Below are positions 5,658-10,469 of a stretch of 10,469 nt of DNA, piece after piece. The stretch is from Solirubrobacterales bacterium (GTDB taxonomy: Bacteria; Actinomycetota; Thermoleophilia; Solirubrobacterales; Solirubrobacteraceae). The stretch spans positions 1 to 10,469 of the forward strand of contig JAATFK010000608.1 in assembly GCA_015655225.1 (NCBI GenBank), in the 5' to 3' direction. Position 1 is the first letter of the stretch. Every line of letters starts with the position of its first letter. The position numbers and the translations under genes are program-made. The notes under the pieces are model-generated. The model made no database searches and had not been told where the DNA came from. It saw only the letters and a program-made list of their open reading frames with translations.

Positions 5658-6592
5658 TGGGCAGCGCGGATCGTCTCGGCCACCCCCTCCGGGCGATCGA
5701 CGACGTCCCGGTGCGTGAAGCGCAGGACGACATGACCACTCGCGGTGAGGAGGTTCGACTTCGCCCGATCACGCTCGAACGCGCCGCGCCCACGGTGGAA
5801 GGCCCAGCCGTCCAGCTCGACCACGAGCCGCGGCGGCCAGAAGGCGTCGACCTCGACGCCCTCGACGACGGCGTTGGTGCGCGGTCGTGGAAGTCCTGCT
5901 CGGTCGACCAACCGCAGGAAGCGATCCTCCAGCTCGGACCGCGTCAGCGACGCCCCGGCGGCTGCATGATCCGCGATCACCTCTCGCAACGTGGCATGAC
6001 CGCCGCCGTTCCGGGTCCGCAACCGAGCGGCGACGGCGTCGACGGCGACCATGTCGAGCACGCCGCGGCGCTCCGCTTCCCCGACGGCTCTGGCGAGCTG
6101 CCCCCGATCGATGACCGCGGCGAGGTCGACGAGCGTGCGGGCGACGGTGGTCGCCGGGATGCCGTCGATGGCGGTGACGTCCGCCGCCGCGAGCGCTTCG
6201 ACGCGGTGGATCCGGATCCCGGGCTGCCGTCGTCGCTGACCGCCCACGGTCACGTCGACGGAGGCGGCGTTCGACTGCCGCAGTCCGTGGAGAGCGGCGG
6301 CGCTTCGGTGACTCAGCGCCGCCGTCGGTCCGGCGGCCAGGACGGCGGCGAGCCAGTGACCCTCGGGGCGTAAGCGGCGATGCCCGACGGCGGCCACGCC
6401 ACGGTGGAGCGGGATGAGGTGGCCGCTCGCGAGCCGTCGTTCCCATGTCGACCGAGAGACGCCGATCTGCGAGAGCTGCCACCGAGCGACGACCCCATGC
6501 TGCCGAGCGGCCAGCTCCGCCAGCGCCCTATCCGGATGCCAGTTAATCTCCCCTCGGATAGCGAGGGAAGATTCACGGGCATCCGGGGACAT
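5645..6592 (-). CDS. AbiEi-like winged-helix domain plus DUF559 (Vsr-like nuclease fold) protein
   Basis: This is a 315-residue protein (from ATG 6592). Residues ~22-75 (LAELAARQHGVVARWQLSQI, then GVSRSTWERRL and LIPLHRGVAAVG) match the N-terminal wHTH of AbiEi-type antitoxins. The middle (SHRSAAALHGL, GIRIHR, IDGIPATTVARTLVDLAAV) fits the same family. Residues ~218-313 match DUF559, a Vsr-like PD-(D/E)xK fold: SELEDRFLRL, D249 in VEVDAFWPP, E259/D261 in VVELDGWAFH, then FERDRAKSNLL and VVLRFTHRDV. Candidate active-site residues are therefore present. No AbiEii-type nucleotidyltransferase toxin lies beside it; its neighbours are an exporter and an oxidoreductase. Such solo genes are common in actinobacteria and their role is unsettled. 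The start is uncertain: no Shine-Dalgarno precedes ATG 6592, and codons 3-20 are made by an imperfect palindrome. The conserved domain begins only around residue 22. Confidence 0.82.
   Translation of the reverse strand: MSPDARESSLAIRGEINWHPDRALAELAARQHGVVARWQLSQIGVSRSTWERRLASGHLIPLHRGVAAVGHRRLRPEGHWLAAVLAAGPTAALSHRSAAALHGLRQSNAASVDVTVGGQRRRQPGIRIHRVEALAAADVTAIDGIPATTVARTLVDLAAVIDRGQLARAVGEAERRGVLDMVAVDAVAARLRTRNGGGHATLREVIADHAAAGASLTRSELEDRFLRLVDRAGLPRPRTNAVVEGVEVDAFWPPRLVVELDGWAFHRGRGAFERDRAKSNLLTASGHVVLRFTHRDVVDRPEGVAETIRAAQDWR
6532..6586. repeat. 55-bp imperfect palindrome at the 5' end of the AbiEi-like gene
   Basis: CCGGATGCC (6532-6540) pairs with GGCATCCGG (6578-6586). Inward, AATCT pairs with AGATT and CCCTCG with CGAGGG, with only three mismatches over about 25 positions and a tiny GATAG centre. 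It is 58 nt beyond the exporter stop and may terminate that transcript on the minus strand, or be a dispersed palindromic repeat. Only one copy was seen in this window. Confidence 0.6.
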
Positions 6593-6632
6593 GGCCCGAC
6601 GATGCCATGGCGCCCGTCACGCCACTGTCGCT

Positions 6633-6652
6633 GTTGGTGCCAATTCACCAAC
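6633..6652 (-). terminator. Small hairpin overlapping the exporter stop codon
   Basis: GTTGGTG (6633-6639) pairs perfectly with CACCAAC (6646-6652) around a 6-nt loop. The exporter TGA (complement of 6645-6647) lies within it. There is no T-tract. It may be a weak terminator or an mRNA 3'-end stem in front of the larger palindrome at 6532-6586. Confidence 0.3.
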
Positions 6653-8024
6653 GCCTCGGCACCGCCACCGACGCCCCGACCGCCACCACAAGCACGCCGG
6701 CCGTGATGGCGAACGCCTCGGTGAACCCCGAGGCGGTCGGAAACCCCCCAACGCCCGGGTGCGCCGCCAGCACCGAGATCGCCATCTGGCTGCCGAACGC
6801 CCCGCCGACCCACCGGGTCACCGTGTTCATGCCGAGCGCGACGCCGGTCTGGCTCGCCGACACGGTGTTGACGATCAGGTTCGGCATCGCGGCGAACGCC
6901 AGGCCGATGCCCATCCCGGCGACGGTCGCGGCGAGGTAGATCTCCCACGGCCGCGAATGCAGCAGCGCCAGCAGGACGAACGCCGCCATCGAGGCGACCG
7001 CACCGGCGACGAAGGTCGCCTTCGAGCCGATCCGCCGCTCCAGCCAGCCGATCGCGAGCCCGGAGACGAGCATCATCACGGCCACGGGCACCAGGTAGAG
7101 CCCGGCCTGCGCCGGCGTCGCGCCGATCCCATACCCGGTCGATCGGGGCACCTCGACCAACTGGGGGATCAGGATGAAGGCGCAGAACATGCCGACCGCG
7201 AGCAGCAGCCCGGCGAGGTTCGTCGTCCAGACGGCGCGGATCCGCATCATCCGCATGTCGACCAGCGGCGTGCGGGAGCGCAACTCGACCGCCACCCACA
7301 CCACCAGCACCGCCACGCCCGCCAGCAGGATCCCGACGGTATGCAACGACACCCATCCGCGCGACGGGGCGTCGGTGATCGCCAGCAGCACGCCCGTCAG
7401 CCCCGCTGACAGCAACGACGCGGCGAGCCAGTTGATCCGCCCCGGCGTGCGCACCGGCGACTCGGGCACGAGCCACGCCGAGGTCACGGCGGCGACGGCG
7501 ATCAGCCCGAGCGGCGCCCAGAAGAGCCAGTGGTAGCCGAGCTGCTCGACCACCACGCCCGACAGCGCGGTGCCGGCGGCCGTCCCGATCCCGAGGATCG
7601 CCGAGACGAGCCCGATGCCGCTGGCGACCCGCTCGCGCGGGAACTCGTCGCGGACGATCGCGAACGAGAGCGGGAAGACGCCGCTGCCGACGCCTTGGAC
7701 TGCGCGCGAAGCGATCAGCGGGCCGATCGAGCTGCACAGCGCAGCGCCGAGCGTCCCGAGGCCGAACACCGCCAGCACCGCGACGAGCACGCGCTTCTTG
7801 CCGTACACGTCCCCGAGCCGGCCGGCGATCGGCGTCGCCACGGCGGCGGTCAGCCCGTAGGCGGTCACGACCCACGCGGTCGAGCTGGCCGAGGCGTGGA
7901 GGGAGCGCTGCAACGTCGGCAGCGCCGGCGTCACGAGCGACTGGAGCAGCGCGTAGGCGATCCCGTCGAGCGCGAGCACGAGCAGCGTGGCGCGATAGTG
8001 CCGCCGGGCAGCCACCGCCGTCAT
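6645..8024 (-). CDS. MFS exporter, DHA2-like (14 TM)
   Basis: This 459-residue integral membrane transporter probably exports a drug or metabolite by proton antiport. Hydrophobic segments can be placed at about 12-36, 50-70, 79-97, 103-124, 138-160, 165-187, 197-216, 228-247, 268-290, 303-325, 335-355, 362-388, 405-421 and 433-453, i.e. 14, as in the EmrB/QacA group. Motif A is GRLGDVYGKKR (68-78) between TM2 and TM3, D20 is in TM1, and the antiporter motif C region is GIGTAAGTALSG (145-156) in TM5. Although the frame stays open far upstream, ATG 8024 gives the normal N-terminus with a short cytoplasmic tail (MTAVAARRHYR), and the upstream extension is antisense to the dehydrogenase. There is no clear Shine-Dalgarno; a TACGGT box 6 nt upstream suggests a leaderless message. 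It is divergent from the dehydrogenase with a 108-nt shared region holding an inverted repeat. The substrate is unknown. Confidence 0.92.
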   Translation of the reverse strand: MTAVAARRHYRATLLVLALDGIAYALLQSLVTPALPTLQRSLHASASSTAWVVTAYGLTAAVATPIAGRLGDVYGKKRVLVAVLAVFGLGTLGAALCSSIGPLIASRAVQGVGSGVFPLSFAIVRDEFPRERVASGIGLVSAILGIGTAAGTALSGVVVEQLGYHWLFWAPLGLIAVAAVTSAWLVPESPVRTPGRINWLAASLLSAGLTGVLLAITDAPSRGWVSLHTVGILLAGVAVLVVWVAVELRSRTPLVDMRMMRIRAVWTTNLAGLLLAVGMFCAFILIPQLVEVPRSTGYGIGATPAQAGLYLVPVAVMMLVSGLAIGWLERRIGSKATFVAGAVASMAAFVLLALLHSRPWEIYLAATVAGMGIGLAFAAMPNLIVNTVSASQTGVALGMNTVTRWVGGAFGSQMAISVLAAHPGVGGFPTASGFTEAFAITAGVLVVAVGASVAVPRRW

Positions 8025-8030
8025 CGGCCG

Positions 8031-8036
8031 ACCGTA
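8031..8036 (-). promoter_or_regulatory. Possible -10 box of the exporter
   Basis: On the minus strand TACGGT (8036 to 8031) fits the TANNNT pattern and ends 6 nt before the ATG, predicting leaderless transcription. No -35 box is seen 17 nt upstream; instead the palindromic site at 8059-8078 lies there, centred about 44 nt from the predicted start. That would suit activator-dependent transcription. Confidence 0.25.
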
Positions 8037-8058
8037 ATGCGGTGCCAACGCGGCCGGG

Positions 8059-8078
8059 CTTGGCGGAAGCGCCAGTCC
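8059..8078 (-). promoter_or_regulatory. Palindromic operator candidate, site 2 (exporter/dehydrogenase divergent region)
   Basis: TGGCG-GAAG-CGCCA (8061-8074) is an inverted repeat within a 20-bp block sharing 16 of 20 bases with 5638-5657, including an uninterrupted AGCGCCAGTCC. Its edge lies 34 nt from the exporter ATG, identical to the spacing of site 1 from the luciferase-like gene. Being in the divergent region, it could also act on the dehydrogenase at 8133. Confidence 0.5.
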
Positions 8079-8122
8079 ACCGGCCGCGACGGCGGGCGTA
8101 GGCTCGCGCCGTCCGACCCGGC

Positions 8123-8128
8123 GAGGAG
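8123..8128 (+). promoter_or_regulatory. Ribosome binding site of the zinc alcohol dehydrogenase
   Basis: GAGGAG lies 4 nt before ATG 8133. It supports this start over the much longer open frame upstream, which runs antisense through the exporter. Confidence 0.65.
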
Positions 8129-8132
8129 CGAG

Positions 8133-9248
8133 ATGGCGAAGGCACGCAGCAGCAGGGCCGTCGTGCAGACGGCCCCCGGCCACTTCGAGCTGCACGAGTT
8201 CGCGCGGCCCGAGGTCACGCCCGACGACGCGATCCTGCGGATGGAGCTGTGCGGGATCTGCGGCAGCGACATCGAGCAGTACGACGGCCGCTTCGACGAC
8301 ATCGGCTGGACGAAGGGCCCGACGATCCCCGGCCACGAGCCGCTCGGCGTGATCGACGAGATCGGCGAGCGGGCCGCGAGACGGTGGGGCGTGCAGGCCG
8401 GCGACCGCATCGCCGTCGAGCCGCTGATCCCCTGCATGGAGTGCGAGGCGTGCCGCACCGGCAACCGCACCCGCTGCAGCGGCTGGGGACGGATGTTCAG
8501 CTACGGCCTGATCGACACCGCGGTCGAGCCGGTGCTCCTCGGTGGCTACTCGGAGTACATGTACCTGCACCCGAACTCGGTCGTCCACAAGGTCTCCTCG
8601 GCGCTGCCGACGAGCGTCGCGGTCCTCTTCAACCCGCTCGCCGCCGGGATTCGCTGGACCGTCGCGGAGACCGACCTGGCGCTCGGCGACACGGTGGTCG
8701 TCCTGGGCGCCGGCCAGCGCGGCCTCTCCTGCGTGATCGCGGCGAGAGCGGCGGGCGCGGGGAAGATCATCGTCACCGACCTCGCCCGTGCCGCGAAGAA
8801 GCTGGAGTTCGCGCTGGAGCTGGGCGCCGACGCGGCGATCGTCGCCGACGAGGAGGACGTCGTCGAGCGGGTCCTGAAGCTGACGAACGGGCGCGGCGCT
8901 GACGTGGTCGTCGACGTCACCCCGGTCGCCACGCAGCCGGTGCACGACGCGATCCGGATCGTGCGCGCTGGCGGCACGGTCGTGCTCGTCGGCGTGAAGG
9001 GCGGCCCCAAGACGACGCTCGACACCGACGAGATCCTCCGCAAGTCGATCACGCTCAAGGGGATCCTGACCGTCGACTCGCCGGCCTACGTGAAGGCGAT
9101 CCGCCTGCTGGAGCGCGGCGGCCTGCCGTTCGAGCGGATGCACACGGCCAGCTACTCCCTCGAGCGCGCCGAGGAGGCGATCCACCACCTCGCCGGCCGC
9201 CTCGACGGTCCGCCGGCGATCAACGTCGCGATCCGGCCCGGGGCCTGA
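8133..9248 (+). CDS. Zinc-dependent medium-chain alcohol dehydrogenase (Tdh-like)
   Basis: This 371-residue cytoplasmic oxidoreductase should interconvert an alcohol and an aldehyde or ketone. Catalytic zinc ligands are C43 (GICGSD) and H68/E69 (PGHEPLG). The structural zinc site is complete: C101, C104, C107 and C115 (CMECEACRTGNRTRC). The Rossmann fold has GAGQRG (192-197), and D216 (VTDLARA) at the end of the second strand favours NAD(H) over NADP(H). The C-terminal part VVDVTPVATQPVHDAIRIVR and GGTVVLVGVKGG completes the coenzyme domain. Length is typical for threonine/sorbitol dehydrogenase relatives, but the substrate cannot be assigned. ATG 8133 has a good RBS and gives a normal N-terminus. 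It is transcribed away from the exporter and converges on the hydratase operon, with the two stop codons sharing one hairpin. Confidence 0.92.
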   Translation: MAKARSSRAVVQTAPGHFELHEFARPEVTPDDAILRMELCGICGSDIEQYDGRFDDIGWTKGPTIPGHEPLGVIDEIGERAARRWGVQAGDRIAVEPLIPCMECEACRTGNRTRCSGWGRMFSYGLIDTAVEPVLLGGYSEYMYLHPNSVVHKVSSALPTSVAVLFNPLAAGIRWTVAETDLALGDTVVVLGAGQRGLSCVIAARAAGAGKIIVTDLARAAKKLEFALELGADAAIVADEEDVVERVLKLTNGRGADVVVDVTPVATQPVHDAIRIVRAGGTVVLVGVKGGPKTTLDTDEILRKSITLKGILTVDSPAYVKAIRLLERGGLPFERMHTASYSLERAEEAIHHLAGRLDGPPAINVAIRPGA

Positions 9249-9271
9249 GGCGCCGCGCCGCCGCCTCAGGC
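9243..9271. terminator. Shared hairpin carrying both stop codons of convergent genes
   Basis: GCCTGAGGCG (9243-9252) and CGCCTCAGGC (9262-9271) form a perfect 10-bp stem with a 9-nt GC loop. The dehydrogenase TGA (9246-9248) lies in the left arm and the hydratase TGA (complement of 9266-9268) in mirror position in the right arm. The gap between the coding regions is only 17 nt. It is a likely bidirectional terminator without T-tracts. Confidence 0.7.
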
Positions 9272-9673
9272 GCGCGGCGCGAGGTGCCGCGGCACGACGA
9301 CCAACGCCTGCAGGATCTCGCCGCCGTCCTGGTTGCGGCAGGTCGCCTGCAGCGTGAGATCGCCGGCGTGGTCTGCGATCTCGCCGGCCGTGCAGGTGAC
9401 CGCGTCGCCGATCCGGACCGGCCCGCGGTAGGCGACGTCGATCCGCACGCTCGGCGGGATCCGGTCGCCACCGAGCCACCGCGCGACCGCCTCGAACAGC
9501 GTCTGCAACCCGATCGGCCCGTGGGCGATCACCCCGCCGAACTGCGTCGCGGCGGCGGCCGCCTCGTCCATGTGGATCGGGTTGTAGTCGCCCGACAGCT
9601 CCGCGTAGCGGTCGATCTCGGCCCGGCCGACGACGTGCGTGATCGAGGGGAATGGCTTCCACGCCTGGCTCAC
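9266..9673 (-). CDS. MaoC-like hotdog enoyl-CoA hydratase, catalytic subunit
   Basis: This 135-residue hotdog-fold protein has the (R)-specific hydratase motif YAELSGDYNPIHMDE (23-37): D29 and H34 have the D-x4-H spacing of the catalytic pair in MaoC/PhaJ hydratases. It is followed by GGVIAHGPIGLQ (46-57) and the central YRGPVRIGDAVTC strand region. It should hydrate a trans-2-enoyl-CoA or dehydrate a 3-hydroxyacyl thioester. The start is GTG 9673, overlapping the previous stop as GTGA and preceded by GGAGGAGG; a longer ATG-initiated frame to 9799 would run through the neighbouring gene in another frame. The protein is half the length of fused MaoC enzymes, and the partner half is plausibly the gene directly upstream, giving a heteromer like HadAB or ChsH1/ChsH2 of mycobacteria (family knowledge; the pairing here is inference). 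Confidence 0.88.
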   Translation of the reverse strand: MSQAWKPFPSITHVVGRAEIDRYAELSGDYNPIHMDEAAAAATQFGGVIAHGPIGLQTLFEAVARWLGGDRIPPSVRIDVAYRGPVRIGDAVTCTAGEIADHAGDLTLQATCRNQDGGEILQALVVVPRHLAPRA

Positions 9674-10098
9674 GCGTCCTCCTCCGGCGGGGCGATGATC
9701 ATCCACTCGACCACCGTGGACAGATGGCCCTCGGACGCGAAGGAGAAGGTGAAGGTGGTGTAGAGCCCGCTCGGGCGCCGCTGCTGGCCGCTGACCCACA
9801 TCTCGATCGCGACGTCGCCCTCGACCGGCAGCTCGCCGACGACCGTGAAGGTCTGCCGCGCGAGCACGCCGCCCGCGATGATCCCGTCGAGCGAGCGGCG
9901 CAGGACCCGGAGCGTCAGCAGCGGGAGCACGCCGAGCGGCGCGGTCTCGCCCTCGACCTGCGTGCCGATCGCGCCGCGCAGGCTGTCGCTCGTAGAGCGC
10001 GCGAGCGGCTCGACGAACGGTCCCCAGCGATCCCCGACCGACAGCTCCGCGTAGCGGACGGTGGAGAACTCTGGCACGCCCTCCAGCGTGTCGCCCAC
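9670..10098 (-). CDS. Hotdog-fold MaoC-like partner subunit (FAS1-like dehydratase half)
   Basis: This 142-residue protein starts at GTG 10098, 2 nt after the upstream gene's stop, and its TGA overlaps the next gene's GTG. It lacks the D-x4-H hydratase motif. The second half has the hotdog strand pattern: a helix region LPLLTLRVLRRSLDGIIAGG, then ARQTFTVVGELPVEGDVAIE, MWVSGQQRRPSGLYTTFTFS and LSTVVEWMIIAPP. In two-subunit actinobacterial hydratases the non-catalytic subunit shapes the acyl-chain tunnel while the D/H pair sits in the other subunit. The tight coupling to a MaoC half that has the motif supports that arrangement. No clear Shine-Dalgarno precedes the GTG; coupling from the upstream gene is likely. 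Substrate and exact family membership are uncertain. Confidence 0.72.
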   Translation of the reverse strand: MGDTLEGVPEFSTVRYAELSVGDRWGPFVEPLARSTSDSLRGAIGTQVEGETAPLGVLPLLTLRVLRRSLDGIIAGGVLARQTFTVVGELPVEGDVAIEMWVSGQQRRPSGLYTTFTFSFASEGHLSTVVEWMIIAPPEEDA

Positions 10099-10100
10099 GG

Positions 10101-10469
10101 TCAGGCGCCGCCGGCGAGGTCGAAGACGATCTTGCCGGTGTGCTTCCGCGAGCCGATCAGCTCGTGGACTTCCCGCAGCTGATCGGGACCGAAGACCTCG
10201 ACCTCGGGGGCGAGACGGCCGTCGCGCCAGCGGTCGATCACGGCGTCGAACGCCGCCTGCGGCTCGGCCGCGTCGCGCTCGGTGATGCGCGCGACGAGCA
10301 GCCCGATGATCGTCTGCCCACGCGGCATCAGCGCGCGGGTGTCGAGCTCGGCCGGCTGCTGGCTCGCCGAGCCGACGATCAGGTAGCGGCCGGAGAAGGC
10401 GAGCGCGCGCATGCTCGGCTTGAAGACGGGACCGCCGACGCCGTCGATCACGAGGTCGACGCCGCGCCC
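10101..10469 (-). CDS. Zinc-binding/quinone oxidoreductase-type MDR protein, C-terminal part (5' end beyond the window)
   Basis: The frame is open to the window edge and gives 122 residues ending at TGA (10103-10101). GRGVDLVIDGVGG at the beginning, then SGRYLIVGSASQ and a C-terminal LREVHELIGSRKHTGKIVFD are characteristic of the coenzyme-binding half of medium-chain reductases of the NADPH:quinone oxidoreductase/enoyl reductase type. These reduce quinones, enones or enoyl thioesters with NAD(P)H. The N-terminal catalytic domain and the coenzyme GxGxxG motif lie outside the window, so neither zinc dependence nor cofactor choice can be judged. It is the first visible gene of a minus-strand operon with the two hotdog proteins, separated by only 2 nt, suggesting a joint role in acyl-CoA or enone metabolism. 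Confidence 0.85.
   Translation of the reverse strand, partial: GRGVDLVIDGVGGPVFKPSMRALAFSGRYLIVGSASQQPAELDTRALMPRGQTIIGLLVARITERDAAEPQAAFDAVIDRWRDGRLAPEVEVFGPDQLREVHELIGSRKHTGKIVFDLAGGA

Noticed and set aside
5645..6592. A complete AbiE toxin-antitoxin pair
   Set aside because: Only the antitoxin-like wHTH is present. Neither neighbour is a nucleotidyltransferase, and the second domain is nuclease-like.
8076..8104. Possible dehydrogenase promoter TCCACC-17 nt-TAGGCT
   Set aside because: The -35 matches only 3 of 6 positions and the -10 is weak. Spacing is right but it is not enough to list as a feature.
7530..8132. N-terminal extension of the zinc dehydrogenase (start at 7530)
   Set aside because: The extra 201 residues are antisense to the exporter and unlike any dehydrogenase. 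ATG 8133 has a ribosome binding site and the expected N-terminus.
8025..9662. Continuation of the exporter frame far upstream (to 9662) as one 1005-residue protein
   Set aside because: The upstream part is antisense to the zinc dehydrogenase, has no domain and is low complexity. The exporter has a normal N-terminus at ATG 8024.
9674..9799. Longer N-terminus for the MaoC-like hydratase (start at 9799)
   Set aside because: The added 42 residues are out-of-frame sequence of the partner gene. GTG 9673 has GGAGGAGG upstream and a 4-bp overlap with the previous stop.
1..10469. CRISPR array, tRNA, insertion sequence or phage genes
   Set aside because: No regularly spaced repeats, cloverleaf-like segments, transposase or integrase motifs, or terminal repeats with target duplications were seen.

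Overview
The window is very GC-rich and densely coded, with gene gaps of 2-140 nt. There are several GTG starts, 4-bp start/stop overlaps and TANNNT-type -10 boxes. Together with the families present (luciferase-like oxidoreductase of the F420/FMN class, AbiEi-like/DUF559 protein, two-subunit MaoC hydratase, GAF-rich NarL-type two-component pair) this points to an actinobacterium. A Thermoleophilia/Solirubrobacterales (Conexibacter-like) origin is my best guess, but it is inference and was not tested by search.

Layout. (1) 1-519 (+): the 3' end of a hydantoinase B/oxoprolinase-type gene whose product carries a C-terminal zinc ribbon like the acetone carboxylase gamma subunit. (2) 538-658: a hairpin, a good SigA-type promoter overlapping its right arm, a structured leader and a strong ribosome binding site. 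(3) 659-3327 (+): a NarL/FixJ response regulator and, overlapping it by ATGA, a soluble GAF-GAF-GAF-HisKA_3-HATPase sensor kinase. (4) 3341-4525 (+): an acyl-CoA dehydrogenase with a possible promoter inside the end of the kinase gene. It converges on (5) 4599-5603 (-), a luciferase-like oxidoreductase, across a long-stem hairpin. (6) 5645-6592 (-): an AbiEi-like wHTH plus DUF559 nuclease-fold protein. (7) 6645-8024 (-): a 14-TM drug/metabolite exporter, divergent from (8) 8133-9248 (+), a zinc alcohol dehydrogenase. (9) 9266-10469 (-): an operon of an MDR oxidoreductase (partial) and two hotdog-fold proteins that look like the two halves of a MaoC-type enoyl-CoA hydratase.

Functionally this looks like a small catabolic neighbourhood: carboxylase/hydantoinase-like enzyme, acyl-CoA dehydrogenase, enoyl-CoA hydratase pair, two medium-chain dehydrogenases, a flavin/F420 oxidoreductase and an exporter, next to a sensory two-component pair. 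The substrate cannot be read from the sequence.

The most interesting non-coding signal is a palindromic motif (GGACTGGCGCT-centred, read on the minus strand). It occurs with its near edge exactly 34 nt upstream of the start codons of both the luciferase-like oxidoreductase and the exporter. The exporter copy lies in the region shared with the alcohol dehydrogenase. A degenerate third copy lies 38 nt upstream of the acyl-CoA dehydrogenase. This suggests a local regulon, possibly (inference only) under the response regulator encoded here. No tRNA, rRNA, CRISPR array or insertion sequence was seen, and no gene-free stretch exceeds 300 bases.
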